Below are positions 1-14,074 of a DNA stretch of 64,000 bases, in pieces (position 1 is the stretch's first letter; every line of letters starts with the position of its first letter). Location: the NCBI GenBank assembly GCA_964017045.1, contig OZ024796.1:18561510-18625509 (forward strand), written 5' to 3'. This DNA is from Omphiscola glabra (taxonomy: Eukaryota > Mollusca > Gastropoda > Lymnaeidae). The position numbers and the translations under genes were made by a program. The notes beneath the pieces are model-generated. The model did not search any database. It was not told the origin of the DNA and saw only the letters and a list, made by a program, of their open reading frames with translations.

Positions 1-410
1 GATGTGTTAAAATAAGATTATCATAGGATGTGTTAAAATAAGATTATCATAGGATGTGTTAAAATAAGATTATCATAGGATGTGTTAAAATAAGATTATC
101 ATAGGATGTGTTAAAATAAGATTATCATAGGATGTGTTAAAATAAGATTATCATAGGATGTGTTAAAATAAGATTATCATAGGGTGTGTTAAAATAAGAT
201 TATCATGGGATGTGTTAAAATAAGATTATCATAGGGTGTGTTAAAATAAGATTATCATGGGATGTGTTAAAATAAGATTATCATAGGATGTGTTAAAATA
301 AGATTATCATAGGATGTATTAAAATAAGCCGCCTCTAGCATGCATTAAAATAGGCCGCCCCTAGGTTGTGTTGAAATAAGCCGCCCCTAGGACGTGCTAG
401 AATAAGTGTG
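1..410. repeat. 26-bp minisatellite, cut by window edge
   Basis: About 12 near-identical 26-bp units containing 'gatgtgttaaaataag' followed by 'attatcat' run from the first base to about 320. Three or four diverged units then follow, in which the second half is replaced by 'ccgcccctag'. The array enters from outside the window, so its true length is unknown. The homogeneous core beside a decayed flank suggests recent expansion at the left side. Confidence 0.95.
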
Positions 411-3400
411 TCCTTTAGTGTGTTAGTTAATGAACGCCTAAACAAGGAGACACGGTCCAATGAGTAAATGAAGTTAAGCAAGTGTACGCCAATAGGTTCT
501 TAAAATCATGTGTTTAAAAGTTGAGTCTCTTTTGGCAGACCTGTAAAAAAAAATGTTAAACAGGTACGCACTTCCTCACCACCTGCTCACACGTTTCCTC
601 ACCTGTAGATTTGGCTTATCTTGAAATCATCTGACCTCAAGTCAACCTTTTCTGGCAGTCGGAAACAGGCCATGCCATAACCTCAATATTCTTTTTCTTT
701 AGGGTTGTCTGGGTCGTCTCCCCTGCTGGACGGCCCATAACGAGATTACATCCCTTTCGTGAGCAATAATAACATTCCCACTTTAAGCAAATAATGTGGT
801 ACTCGCTCAAATCCATTGAAGATGTTGTTTTTTGGGATGCGTAAACCCTGCTATAGCAAGCACGATGGCATTAGAATAAAAATCTTTCTATATCTTTAAA
901 TAAAATGGGGGTTTCTTTCCGTTTTTGGAATATAATGCAGTAATGTCCTTGTCATGGGAATGTGTGTGTTAATATCGTTATTCAATGCTGGAAATCCTTA
1001 TGATTATATATTCCCATATCACACTTAGAATCGCGGATGCCGTCCTACATTATGGTAGGAAGTAACAAACAGAGTAAAAAGATTGAACAGATGAGACTTT
1101 GGAAATCGTGAAAGGCTTAAAATGAAACTGAATACGGCATGCGGGTTAACCGGAAGTCTCTTCAGAAAACTCCGTGATGAGCTACCAAGACAGCAAACGG
1201 AACCGGAAGCTCCGCAAATTTTAATTACTGTCTCGGCTTGCATTTTTACCGCGGCACATTTTTCACGTCATCCCCGGCAGTCATAAACAAACCAAGGCTC
1301 CATTAAAATGTTGACCGTGGGTTACTTCATGGGGGATGCCCCAGTTGGCCGGTACTCAAGTATGTTCCATCCATTCACATAGTGTCGGGTCGCAGGTCAG
1401 ATGTTAACACTTCATCGTCACAAGTCTGTTGCCATATCCGAACTGCTTCGCCGTATCCGAAATGCTTCTGCAAAATCGCCACTGACAGAATTGAATACGG
1501 TTTTCATTCATTCGTTTCCAAGAACATGTAACGTGGCAGTCGCTGCACGTGTCCGTAGGCGAATATTTAAAAACAAAGTATATAGTTGGGGGCAACGAGA
1601 AAAGACATAAGGTGCATGGTTAGTTAATAATATACGTTTCTACGTTGAATTGGTTAACACGTGTTATCTCTCCTTTGAGTTCTCTTACACGCATTTGGGG
1701 TTCGGTAGATTGAGGGTGGTGCTCGTTACAACCCTCCAGAATCTGTCGATGCACGTGAGTGTCTGTCTAAAATCTGTCAACAAAATCTGAGGATCCCATG
1801 CAGACTGTGTTGTTTCTGTTCCGTCAATCCCCCACCCCCCACCCCTGTTACCTTTTATTCCCGTATGAAGGGATCCCTGGGTAGACAAAACAGAGATTGT
1901 TATTTCCTGTAAGGATCCTCAAGGTAACGTGGTATGGGCTTCAATCAAAGGGAAAAGGGTATGAAGTTACTGCAAACGTGTTGCGGGAGTTCATCGAAAT
2001 GGTTGGGGGTGGGGGTGAAGCTAACAACAACAACAACAACAGCTAAATAGGATGTGTCTTGAGAAGGGTGAAGGTCTCAGGAGTGGTTCTCACCTGATGT
2101 TTTATTTATTTATTTTTTTATTATTTTTTTTTAAAAATCTTTGATGGTTCCAGATTACAAACGGTAGGTTAAATTTGTGCGGAGGTGCCCTATGTGGAGG
2201 TCGTGAGAAAGTGGCTTTATTTGAAATGTCTAGATGCTGGGTGGATTATTCGCGGATATGAAAGTGGGTGTCAAAATTAAAATTTCGGTGTCCAATTTTT
2301 AAGTGTTCTTTGTTTTTTATTTAAATGGTACAGAACAAAACACGTCTGTGTTCTAAGTGTATCGCGTTCAAATTGATACACTTTAGAATGCTGAATTTGC
2401 TTGTGAAGGGATCCATGGAACTAAGGAAAAAAAAAAAACTCTGTCTGCTCTTCGGGAATCTCGATACCTTGTTGCTGTCTGCGCTTGCAGTTTTGTGATT
2501 GGCAGAGAAAGTGTGAAATAAAATACTGAGTGAATACACAAACTAATTTTTTTTAAATGAATTTTGAAAAAACATGAACGATTTCAACTCACTTGATCTT
2601 ACCTTGACCTTACAATCTAAAACAGCCAAATTGTTTAAATCACCAAAAAGAATGTTGAAAAAGCATTATTGCGTTAAATAATTATTATTATACTAATCTT
2701 GACTACACGAGCGCCGATGATTTAAATATATATAGATTTTTTTTAAAGTAATAATTATTTGTGTCATCAATTTCATTGTATAACATCTGATATAAAGTAA
2801 AACGAAAAGCTCACCTATTTGGTTCATCTATCAGAACACACCCTGCCGCGGCTACAGCCAAAAAGAAACAAAATTGTTTTGGGCAGAGAACATGCTGTGG
2901 TGACACATTCCAATCATTTATTTATTTTTTGTTTGTTTTTTTGTTTGTTGTTGTGTTTTTCGATGAGCTGTATTTCATTTTCAATATAAAAACCTAGGTC
3001 AAACAAACATAACCCCCCACCACCCTCCCCCACCGCCCCAACCCGAACCACGCCCTTGGTTATTACGAAATCGCATCAGGTTTATCTTCTGCTACTTTCC
3101 TTTAGAAACTGTACTTTCTTTACCATTTTGATGGGTCAGACAAATGGTTTGTTGTTTCGACGGATTGCTCAAATTGCATTTTCTTGCTGTAGTCAGCAAT
3201 TTTCATATTTCATATACCAGAAGTCAAGGATTGTTAAATTACATATACAAGATCTTATTAAGCAGAGAAAATTATATTTCAAAGACGTACAACAAAAAAA
3301 GCGAAATTCATTCGCCGATAATAATTCTTTTGTTTCATTTCTTTATACGGTAACCTTCGCCAGAAACGACTTTTAATTTCTAGCTGGCATTTAATGAGAC

Positions 3401-6400
3401 AAAGTTAATCAAACTCTCTTTGAGACAACCCCGTTGATGAAACAATAACCTTTAATGAAATATTTTGTTCAACGTTTCATAATAATGATTTCAGATACAT
3501 CCTTGACAACTCGGTTAATAAGCATCCCAGTTATTTTGCTTGTCAAAATGAAACGTATGGCTCAACTGAAAGAAATTTGAAAATTGAAATTTAAAAACAA
3601 AAAAAAGGAAAGATGCATTTCTATAAAAGGTGGCTCAAAATAATTTCGAATATAAAAAAGAATTCCCACCTGAAGTTCAAATACGCAGTTCAAAAATTGG
3701 AGCGTGAAGATTTTGAAAAATCACTCTTGTTATTACATATGAAACTATGTTCATAAGATGAACTCTGCATTATTAAAACGTCTATAAATGTACGCATTGT
3801 GCTGCAGGTATGTTAAACTTTAAAATAAGAGATTGCGGAGTTGAAATAAAAACATCTTTAGCAATGACAATGCGTCTCCTGAACCAAAGACATCAAATTA
3901 AGAAATATCGGGTCAACACAGGTTGTCAATAGCTCTGTAAGATATCTCAGAATTTAAACGAGGACAACAGCAACAAAAATGACAACAAATATTTACTGAT
4001 ATACTGCATTTTAAGCATTCAAAGCAGATGCTCCTAATCTTTGTTTATTTGTTCTGATTATTTATCCTATGATCTTCTACCAATGGATTTAATTATTACT
4101 AATACAATTAGTTCTATCCCTAAAACTTCCTCCATATAACTATAGTGCTCTGCTGTAGCAAATGATCTCTCTCCATACTACAGCATGATCATTTAATTAA
4201 AGCCAATCAAGGACTTGAAAATCAGATCAGTCCGGTCGCCGCCTCCCCCCCCCCCTATCAGGTCAGTCAGTGATTGAGTCCGTTCGATCCGTCAAGCTCA
4301 GGAATAATCCCTCCCCCCCGGCGGGTCTGACCTATTTTGGCCAGTGCGCGAGGGGTCGCCGTTGGCCGCGGGAGCGCGTGGCGATTTGTGTCAAGTTCAG
4401 CTGACATAATCTGTCGATGTGGGTCAGGCCAGGTTAATGCTCAGCAGCCCCTGGAGGACCCGGATCAACCAACTTGTGGGAGACAGGTAGGAAGTAAGAC
4501 TGCCGGCAGACAGGTAGGAAGCAAGACTAGACAGGTGAGAATGAGAGGAAGGTAGACGTACCAACTAATACCTGTTAACGAGAGTTAAGTGCTTAGGACG
4601 ATATGAAGCACAGTTACCGGGAAGGGGGAACAAAGCCAGAGAGATTAACACTCTTGTTTTAAGACGAACTTTGTTATGTTCCCTTGTCATGCTAAAAAGT
4701 CATGGGGATCGCAGTTATTTAATGGATACAAATCTTTTCGTCAATATTTGGGGCATGTTACGGCGCAGTAGAAAACTGCTAATGTGACCATAATGGAATA
4801 ATAGCTATGCTACAGCTGAGCTTTCACAAAAACACCAGCGCACTATCAATATTGAAAATGTAATTCAAATACAATATAATTTAAATACTAAAGAAAGAAG
4901 CCATCTGGTAACTTATAAATAAACATACAAAAAAGGAGAAATGCCCCCCTCCCCCTTTTTTTAAATATTCAGAATGATCAATTACTATCCTTAAAAATCG
5001 ACTTAATTTTATCGATACCTTAGATACTGGCCTATAAATCGACACCCTTATCTTCAATAATTTGTATGGGGTGGAGGGGGGATTTCTGTATAACTAACAC
5101 AAAACTATAATATTAAATATGCTGAAGTAATCTTGATACCATCAAAAACAACAAACTGTTTTGAGTTCTCTCTATATCAATGTTCTTCGTGAATATCTCT
5201 ATTTCTTGTACTGGCGAATGTGCTTGGTGAATACATCTCTAGCATGTTCCGGCGACAGAGATCGCTGCACTCATCCGCACTCTGCATTCGAGCAGTGCAC
5301 TCGCAAGTTTCCTCAACCCTAGGCTACCCGCGGGCGGCACAAGACCCGAAAACACTGACATATGGAGGAGACAGGGGCAGATGCCACAGATGGGCAACGC
5401 CTGGTGTAACAAGAGAGTATCACGTCCACTCCCTGATGTGCTAAGACTTCCAACCCGAGCGCCATCGCCGTCCGTTGCTTACGCTGTGTTAAAAAGTGTC
5501 TAAAAATTACCAAAAAAAACCGCTTTCGGACACAAATGTTAAACATCTAGAGAAAATGAAAACAGTTGGTCCAAAGTATTTGAAAGAGCATAAAAATCAA
5601 CACTTTAAAATGTTACATGGAAGTTTATTAGTTATTTTCGGGCACCTGCGTTTTAAAAATAGCCACAATTTAAAAAAAAAAATTCTCTTATTCTTATGAT
5701 ATAAGACCAACCAACACCCTCAAATTAAAAAAAAAAAAATGATTTTATTATTTAAATAACAGTCTAAAAATTAAATAATTACCTTTTTCATAACATAAAA
5801 ATAATAATGCCATAGAACATACAAAGGTTTCGTTTGGTTAAAAAAATTCAAAGTGCACTTAGATCAGCAATTTGCTGCGCTAACAAGCTATCGAAGGCTG
5901 CAACGATTTTTGGGGGGCAAGTGTTATAATGCAGATCCCTTTCTTCCAAGTCTACTGCGCGTCTACGGAGCACTCTTGTAAAGAACTTTTTGGTTCACTC
6001 GAACCACTGACGTAATGAGATATTGAGCTCCGACGAATAATTACTTAATGACTAAATTGGCGTAACAAGTCATAAAGTTCATGTCAACTGATCGAGACAA
6101 AGGGGGGCAAACACAACCGCAATATACGCCATTGATCAGAAGAGTGCCGTTCTTTGTTTTCGGAATCGAACAATGTATATAAAAACAAATATTCTAGGTA
6201 TATCTCAAGGTTTCCGCGCCCCTTTTTGTTCCAGTTTGCACAATCCCGTATCTTTAATGTGGGGTAAGGGAATTACCACCAAGGGGCAGGCTTTAAAACT
6301 TGATTAACATTTGTGTAACGAAGGTGGTTATTCTTGAGGAACTGAATGCACATTTGGGAGTTTGAGAACGTGCCAGGGTTTCAGACGGTGTGATGGTATC

Positions 6401-7273
6401 TACGGAAACGCCTTTCTGAGAACATAACAGAGTGAGGCAAGCAGACTGTTATTGGTATATGACTTTTTTAGTTTCAGTGGGGGGGGGGGGGGGGGGTGTT
6501 TCCAAAAATTTAACAAGTTAGTAGTAGATGTTTTTTCAAGCTTATCATACACAAAACACGCCCAAAAAAAACCTAAACTAAAAAAACCGATGCGGGAGTC
6601 TTTTTTCTTCACAAAACAACAATCTCTAAGTCGGAAATCATACACAAACATGTCAATGGCGTGGAAATCATTAAATGTTTCACGTCTTCAAACGCTTTAT
6701 TTTCCACGTTTTGTTTTGTGTTCTAATTTTTGGGAGTATAGAATAAATTCCTTAAAAAATATATGAATATATCTAACTATAATGACTCTTTTCAGCCTCT
6801 CTTTCCACGTCATTTTCGTTCAATTTTCTTAATTTCATTTTTATGTATTTCTATACCTTACTTTTACCAAACTGGATTCACAAACTCTTCATTGAAATGC
6901 TGAGGTAAAACCACAGGCGTGTTAAATCAACACACACACAGCTAATCTTCGACAACATACTACCGTTACGAATGTGTCACGAACCGCCGTCAAATACCTT
7001 GCCATGCCCCAAACACGACAACGGCCCCCAAGTCAGGAACAGACGATCTAATTAAGGAGAGATTCCTACGGATAAACAGGAACTTAGTGTCTGTCCAGGT
7101 TCCCCGCTTGAGGGTAGAATGCTCTCTGCCCGCAAATACCCAGGTGGTAAGTCTTGTCATTGGCAATTATAGTTACCTGTTATATCCAGGTTGGGTCTAA
7201 TAATAATCTAGATACCAAAAGAGAATTTATCAGTCATGACATTGATTATGAGAGACACTGATCTTTTAGAGTG
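411..7273. other. AT-rich DNA, no recognised gene
   Basis: Mostly unique AT-rich sequence with poly-A/T and short C/G runs. Small items: an (AAC)n run near 2024-2042, a duplicated 'gacaggtaggaag' block at about 4482-4540, and an 18-G run at 6479-6496. A GC-richer patch at 5225-5490 has two overlapping open plus-strand frames of about 75-80 codons. I recognise no domain in either; it could be a worn transposon fragment. No ATG-led frame here resembles a known protein. Confidence 0.6.
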
Positions 7274-7392
7274 ATGTCTTGGAGAGTATGGTCTTGGAGA
7301 GTGTGGTCTTGGAGAGTGTTTTGGAGAGTGTGGTCTTGGATAGTGTAATCTTGGAAAGTGTGGTCTTGAAGTGTGTAGTCTTGCAGAGTTTG
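7274..7392. repeat. 15-bp minisatellite
   Basis: About eight imperfect copies of a 15-bp unit close to 'tcttggagagtgtgg'. Because 15 is divisible by three, the array leaves short frames open on both strands. These are by-products of the repeat, not genes. Confidence 0.85.
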
Positions 7393-9305
7393 GTTCACTG
7401 TCCACTAGACACATGTGGGGCTGGTTCACAGTCCCACAGAACCTTGAAGGGTGTTAGTTTGTGTCCCATATACCGATTTGTCCCGGGCTAAAGTTTGAAA
7501 AAAAATGATAAAATATTCCTATGCATAGTCCACATTTCTTATTTGCAGTGCCAAAAACTGGAAAATACAATACCGAATTTTTGACGACAAACAATTTTAC
7601 AAACATCAGTTTGTTAGTATTCCTATGGGGAATATGGGCCGGGCTTTCGGCTAATAAAATGACCAATGCCCGGTTCTATATATGTTACTGTCACCCGGTA
7701 GCTGAACGACGGCCAGGCAGGCCGGGTTAAGGACCACTGGTTGGCCGGATCTGGCAGACGCGCCGTAGTTTGACGATACCTGCTTTAAAACATACGAAGT
7801 ACATATAAAAAGAGTGTTTTTTTCCCTTCAAATGTGTGTCTTTGATAATTCTGTTTTAGTAGCACACTATCCATGAATACTAGGAAGAAGCCGTATTTAG
7901 ATATTTGGATAGTTTTAGTTTTTTTATTCCATACATGAATCGAGTCTCGCTAAATTATCAGATAATTAGCCCTACTCCAATCGTGACAAATATTTCGTAC
8001 ACTCTAGACATCTTCCTTACTTCATCGTCACAACCTCGTGAGGCGAAGGCCCCTCCCCCAACCCGTGGGTGACGTCATTTATGGTTACCCTCTTATCCCC
8101 ATCAAATTACAGATTATTTATCAAGCTGAATCATCGCCTAAACGCATTATCTATATTTGGTAAAAAAAAGTTACCGAGCAAATGAAACGGTGCCGCGAAC
8201 AAAACGCCATACTTTCGGAAGAGAGAAACATAAAAGATCCATCCATTCCATTCATTTTCAGTGACCTCACATACACCAGGAGCCACCTAACACCTCATCA
8301 CTCACCTCGCCGCTAACGGACGCGCCAGGTAGCTGCCGTGGTTAAGACCGGTCGAGAGATTAGCGTTCTCGCCCCCGGGAACATAATCGGAATGGGCAGT
8401 GGCTTGTTCTGAGCAAAGCCTCGTCATATATCCTCAGATATCAAGATTATTTTGGTCGGTAGAAAAAGGTTGGTGGTTTGTTGTTTCCCCCCCCCCTTTT
8501 TCCCTCATGATTGGTTTTTGGATCTTGTTACTTAGTGATGGGTTATACCGTCAAGACACTTCTGCTGAGTAGACATTATTTTTAAAATACAATTTCAAAG
8601 AAAATGTTAATATGTTTATATTAAGTATCGTTATTTTCGTTTCGCACATTAAAAAACGGATGGACGCTGGAGGCTTCAGCTCTCCGTTGAAGCAAAATTA
8701 TGTCAACACACAGGATTTAACAGCGTCGCTTTCTTCATAAGCGATACTTTTGATTGTAGTTCTCGTCCAACTGTAATGAGCCAAATAACCTACGATACTA
8801 TCAGTACATAATGCGGTCCGTTTTTAAAAAAAAAAAAAAAAAAAATTTCTTTAGAGTTACTATTTTATCATTGAACATTGTTATACACTTGCGGTACATT
8901 GATTATAGCACAATTTTAGCTAAAATATTTCAAAATCTCACTTTCAAATATTTTTTTTTTTAAAGACGGTCGAATATATCTGAGCTAATATTAAAAAAAT
9001 TATAACTTATTATTTTTGAAAGGATAACTAAATTATATTATTATTACAGTAGCTATGCTGAACTGAGGAAACTGAAGACACCTATAGAACATCTAATAAC
9101 GCGACCCCCGTAAAAAGAGACCCCCTAACATTTTGTTTGAAAATTAAACAACCACTAAATCAAAGTTTTTCTTATAATGGGGTGGGGTTAAAAGTTTGAC
9201 AAAACATACATACAAGTAACGCATTTTATAAGAATGCCAATTAGTCCCCCCCCCCCCACACACCCCTCTTAAGGCTCACAGCCGCACATTTTTTTTCACA
9301 CCACT
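7393..9305. other. AT-rich DNA, no gene seen
   Basis: Unique sequence with homopolymer runs: C near 8488, A near 8825, T near 8949 and C at about 9247-9258. No repeat array or transposon end is recognisable. Frames are short and unconvincing. Confidence 0.5.
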
Positions 9306-9683
9306 GAACTATATATTTTAATGACCCACCCGCTTTTACACAACCGATTTACTTCACCAACCATTTCAGAAAAAACAAAGGAAAATATTACACACCAAAC
9401 GCACTTGCAATATTTATTTTTAAGGAATCTCATTTAGCGCAGTTATCGGGAATTTTATTTTATCGCCCCCGTGGAAAAAAAAAACCACAGGAAAAACTGA
9501 TGTTTTGGGGTTTGGGGCTGAAAATTTAATAAACTGTGTTGTCATCGGCAATGAGTCTATGTGCCAAGTTTCAGCTCGATAGGTTGGTGGAAGTTGGTCA
9601 ATTAGCCGTAAGAAGATTTTGCCAGTTCGCCACCAAGCCATCCCACAACCCACGATTAAAAGCGAAGTTAATATAAAGGATTT
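9306..9683 (+). mobile_element. Mosaic dispersed repeat, copy with 3b tail
   Basis: The first half shares a core with copies at 20710, 56894 and 59881: 'gaaaatattac', 'caccaaacgca', then 'catttagcgcagttatcgg'. The second half matches the inverted copy at 19704-20021: 'ctcgataggttg', 'agttggtcaattagccgt' and 'gcgaagttaatataa'. It therefore links two repeat sets that otherwise look separate. No terminal inverted repeat or target duplication was found, so its class is unknown; a LINE/SINE 3' region or a Helitron-like element are both possible. Confidence 0.6.
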
Positions 9684-9837
9684 AAGAAGGCAACAATAGT
9701 AATCACTAAAATCCTTATCTGATATAAGTTATCAGAACAAATTTAAGGGGGCAAAACACCCCCACTTTATACACAAATAAAACCACCACACTTCAAAAAC
9801 ACATAATCAGAGGCAATGAACTTTCATCCGTAAACAT

Positions 9838-10384
9838 CAGAGTATTCAAATTTCTGTGCTTACAGTCGTCTTATCCGTAACACAGAGAGCCCTCAAATGT
9901 CTGTGCTTACAGTCGTCTTATCCGTAACACACAGAGCCCTCAAATTTCTGTGCTTACAGTCGTCTTATCCGTAACACACAGAGCCCTCAAATGTCTGTGC
10001 TTACAGTCGTCTTATCCGTAACACACAGAGCCCTCAAATGTCTGTGCTTACAGTCGTCTTATCCGTAACACACAGAGCCCTCAAATGTCTGTGCTTACAG
10101 TCGTCTTATCCGTAACACACAGAGCACTCAAATTTCTGTGCTTACAGTCGTCTTATCCGTAACACACAGAGCACTCAAATTTCTGTGCTTACAGTCGTCT
10201 TATCCGTAACACACAGAGCCCTCAAATGTCTGTGCTTACAGTCGTCTTATCCGTAACACACAGAGCACTCAATTTTCTGTGCTTACAGTCGTCTTATCCG
10301 TAACACACAGAGCACTCAAATTTCTGTGCTTACAGTCGTCTTATCCGTAACACCCAGAGCCCTCAAATTTCTGCGCTTACAGAC
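9838..10384. repeat. 47-bp minisatellite
   Basis: About 11.5 units of 47 bp with the constant block 'cttacagtcgtcttatccgt'. Units differ mainly at two sites (gccctc or gcactc, and aaatg or aattt), so variant types are interspersed along the array. The last unit diverges at 'cattccatccta'. Confidence 0.95.
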
Positions 10385-10770
10385 ATTCCATCCTAATGCC
10401 CCTTGAAATAAACAGATTCTAAAAATTCTCAAATTCAGTAAATAAAAAAAACAATAACTTGGAACCAGATAGTCTAAGCCCCAGAACTCTAGAATTCCAC
10501 GCTCTATCTGTGACAGGCAAGGGTGTGGATATCGGGCGTGGTTGTTAGCAACGTTGTCACGTATACCGCCATGTTAATGGACTATTTGAGGCTGTGATAA
10601 GGGGAAGGTATGAAAGTCATCAGCGTACAAAACCAATTTCAAAAGGCAGTTGGGCGCCTCAGGCACGTCCAAAGTTATGGACGATCAGTCATGTCTGGAG
10701 ATTCGGCTGTAGTCATGACGAGAGGGTGAGCAGAAAGGGGATATTCTTGTGTTCTCACTCACCGTGATAA

Positions 10771-11480
10771 TTGTTGGGCATTGGATGATGCATACCACAT
10801 GGTTGGCTCAGGGCTGATACGCACCACTTGGTTGACTCAGGGTTGATACGCACCACTTGGTTGGCTCAGGGCTGATACATACCACATGGTTGGCTCAGGG
10901 CTGATACGCACCACTTGGTTGACTCAGGGTTGATACGCACCACTTGGTTGGCTCAGGGCTGATACATACCACTTGGTTGGCTCAGGGCTGATACGCACCA
11001 CTTGGTTGGCTCAGGGCTGATACGCACCACTTGGTTGGCTCAGGGCTGATACGCACCACTTGGTTGGCTCAGGGTTGATACGCACCACTTGGTTGGCTTA
11101 GGGTTGATACGCACCACTTGGTTGGCTCAGGGCTTATGCGCACCACTTGGTTGGCTCAGGGCTGATACATACCACTTGGTTGGCTCAGGGTTGATGCGCA
11201 TCACTTGGTTGGCTTAGGGTTGATACGCATCACTTGGTTGGCTCAGGGTTGATACGCACCACTTGGTTGGCTCAGGGCTGATGCACATCACTTGGTTGGC
11301 TCAGGGTTGATACGCACCACTTTGTTGGCTCAGGGCTGATACGCACCACTTGGTTGGCCCAAGGCTGATACGTAACACTTCGTTGACTCAAGGCTCAAAC
11401 GCACCATTTGATTGGCTCTGGTCAGATACGCACCACGTCGTGGGCTCAGGGGCAAATGCACCATGCTTGGTGGGCTCATG
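10771..11480. repeat. 29-bp minisatellite
   Basis: About 24 units of 29 bp built on 'ttggttggctcaggg' plus 'tgatacgcaccac'. The middle is homogeneous and both ends decay. The right end abuts a SINE-type tail at 11486. Confidence 0.95.
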
Positions 11481-11485
11481 GTGAA

Positions 11486-11597
11486 TATTATTATTATTAT
11501 TATTTGTTGTCTTATATAGCGCGGTACCCCAGTCTAGGGCTAGGCTCACCGCGCTGTACATATAAATATTAGCAAAAGAAACATAATCGTGACAATA
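11486..11597 (-). mobile_element. 5'-truncated SINE/LINE tail
   Basis: Read on the minus strand it contains 'tgtacagcgcggtgagcc', 'ccgcgctatataagac' and then (AAT)n. A second copy lies at 14805-14917. The pattern of a stem-forming GCGC block followed by CTATATAAG and a short A/T-rich repeat is typical of SINE and L2/CR1-type LINE 3' ends in animals. The shared segment stops at 'acataatcgtgacaata', so both copies end at the same internal point. No tRNA-like head was found. Confidence 0.6.
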
Positions 11598-12182
11598 AAA
11601 CAAAATACATTTATGTCATAAAGAACGGCTGTATAGAGACAAAACAAAAACAAATTCATATTTACCCCAACCACCCCAGAACTTTTACATGTGAAGCCAT
11701 GGACGGCGGCCAGCAGCTTCGTTTATCGGTCAGATTTGAGGAATCAGTCGCAGAATATCTACATCGCAGAGTGGTGCATTAAGAAATTTACGTTAGAAAA
11801 TTATAGTGGAAATGTCTTTAAGATCTAATTAGAATTTTTCGTTCAGCTTTCTCCAACTCCTGGAAAAGTACCTTCTATTCCAGGCTGCAAAGAGCGATTT
11901 TCAGATAATTCCAGGATATCATTTCAGATTGCAAATGATCAATGCAAACATCATCGAAATAATATTTAAGTCACATGTTGTAATTCTCACTAAATGTTAT
12001 GAGCTTGTTATGAACCATGAGTAGTCTAATTTTTGGTCAGTGAATAAAGCTAAATAGTTTACTTCAGCCACACAACCTACTATGTGAACAATTATCTTCG
12101 TTTATTTTCATTCACAATCGTGCGTGACGATAAAACCGCACCGTCTACACGACTCCCTTTTTCGGAAACTGCTCCAAGCAGA

Positions 12183-12720
12183 GATCAAAATAATGATTTG
12201 CCCCAACTGCCACGCGGTATGGAGATCAAAATAATGATTTGCCCCAACTCCCACGCGGTATGGAGATCAAAATAATGATTTGCGCCAACTGCCACGCGGT
12301 ATGGAGATCAAAATAATGATTTGCCCCAACTGCCACGCGATATGGAGATCAAAATAATGATTTGCCCCAACTCCCACGCGATATGGAGATCAAAATAATG
12401 ATTTGCCCCAACTGCCACGCGATATGGAGATCAAAATAATGATTTGCGCCAACTGCCACGCGATATGGAGATCAAAATAATGATTTGCGCCAACTGCCAC
12501 GCGATATGGAGATCAAAATAATGATTTGCCCCAACTCCCACGCGGTATGGAGATCAAAATAATGATTTGCGCCAACTGCCACGCGATATGGAGATCAAAA
12601 TAATGATTTGCGCCAACTGCCACGCGATATGGAGATCAAAATAATGATTTGCCCCAACTCCCACGCGGTATGGAGATCAAAATAATGATTTGCGCCAACT
12701 GCCACGCGATATGGAGATCA
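12183..12720. repeat. 41-bp minisatellite, 13 units
   Basis: Exactly 13 units of 41 bp start with 'gatcaaaataatgatttg'. Alternating variants are 'ccccaact' or 'gcgccaact' and 'cgcggtatgg' or 'cgcgatatgg'. The array sits at the left end of a local duplication whose partner at 14075 has just one diverged unit. Confidence 0.95.
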
Positions 12721-13020
12721 AACGTAACGTTTAGTAGTCTCCTACAGAATGCTGTCACAGGAAGGAGATTGGGGAACACAGTGACACAATAGGCAAACTT
12801 CAGTCATTGTATTTCGAAATAAACTTTAATTCAAGATGTTTCTCATGTAAACTCATTACTTTTTCAATCATTACGTATACTTGAAATGTTCATTGGCTGT
12901 GTCTTTAAACTATATCAATGTCTTTTTTTTTTTTTTTTTTTTTTAAATCTTGCCCCTTAATGTAACCACCCGTCCTGAAAACTAAATAGAGTTAAAACCA
13001 AGTAACGGACTGGAATCGGA
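12675..13020 (+). repeat. Local duplication, copy A
   Basis: Matches 14075-14425 across 'cgtaacgtttagtagtctcc', 'tacagaatgct', 'gtgacacaat' and 'aaccaagtaacgg', with many substitutions and small indels in both. This may be a tandem segmental duplication or two copies of an unrecognised transposon. Confidence 0.75.
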
Positions 13021-13570
13021 AATTCTTAACACATTATGTTGTTTGCCTTATTTCTGGTCGTGAGAAAACTATTTTAAAAAACTATTTTTAAAAAAAACGA
13101 TTTTAAAAAACCCACTAAATGTGAATACTTGGTGTTGTTTATGGGGGAGGAGACCCCGTCCGCGGCCCCACTCCCCCGGTTCTCGCGCTGTACAACTGGC
13201 GCCGTCTGTCATGCGTGTACAAATAAAATAATGTCCCGTGACTTTAATTACTATAAGAAACAGCCCGATTGGACGGGCCGTCGTGGTAAGTGATACGCCG
13301 ATAAGCACTTGGCAAACCTGTCTACCCGTGGGGTTATGTAACATAAAAACCACGACTGTCAGAAATGTGAGCCGGCCAAACTCGGTGTCAAATACATCTC
13401 CGTAAATGAATATTACTAATATACACTATTGGATGTTATTTATATATTATGATGTTGTGGGGGTTTTCTTCTCTATTACACGACTTGTAAAGGGTCAAGG
13501 TCCTACAGCGGCACCCAAGGTCAGTGCTGGGGAGAGATGGATAGAGAAAGTTCCTTCAATTTATGTCGCT

Positions 13571-13730
13571 GAATTAGTAATTTCCTCGAATCCTTAAATA
13601 GTTATATCCTCTAATATTGACATAGTAATATCCTCTAATACTGATATAGTAATATGCTCGAATACTGACACAGTAATTTCCTCTAATCCGTCAATAGTAA
13701 TATCCTCTAAAACTGAAATCCTAATACATG
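13571..13730. repeat. Degenerate 24-bp minisatellite
   Basis: Six diverged 24-bp units around 'tagtaatatcctctaatac'. The divergence suggests an old array. Confidence 0.8.
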
Positions 13731-14074
13731 AACATATTTCAACCACGGCGGCCCTTTTCTTCTCTCATGTCAGGCCAACCGCCGTTAATTTATTATATTT
13801 TTGTATAAAGCCAACCTAAAACAATTTATTGATATCAAAGTGAACAATCCATGGGGGAAATCTGAAATAGTTCCTCAACATCGGAATAAAGCTATCATTT
13901 GGGAGCCCTGGGTTTAGCTTTGTTTTAAGTGTCTCGTTCTTGAAGCTCGGTCTATGTTAATCTTAGGATAGACCACATTCACCAAGTCCTTACATACGCG
14001 TTAGTGAAATCAAAGAAACTCTATTGCTTATTTTTAAATATGAACTCTTTTTTTTTTTTACTAAATAGGGGTGT

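Noticed and set aside
1..410. Telomeric or centromeric satellite
   Set aside because: The unit is a 26-mer unlike TTAGGG, and the array is short and bounded by decayed copies.
5225..5490. GC-rich patch with two overlapping plus frames
   Set aside because: Looks like worn coding or transposon sequence, but I cannot choose a frame or name a family.
9838..10384. CRISPR-like array of evenly spaced repeats
   Set aside because: The whole 47-bp unit repeats; there are no unique spacers and the sequence is eukaryotic.
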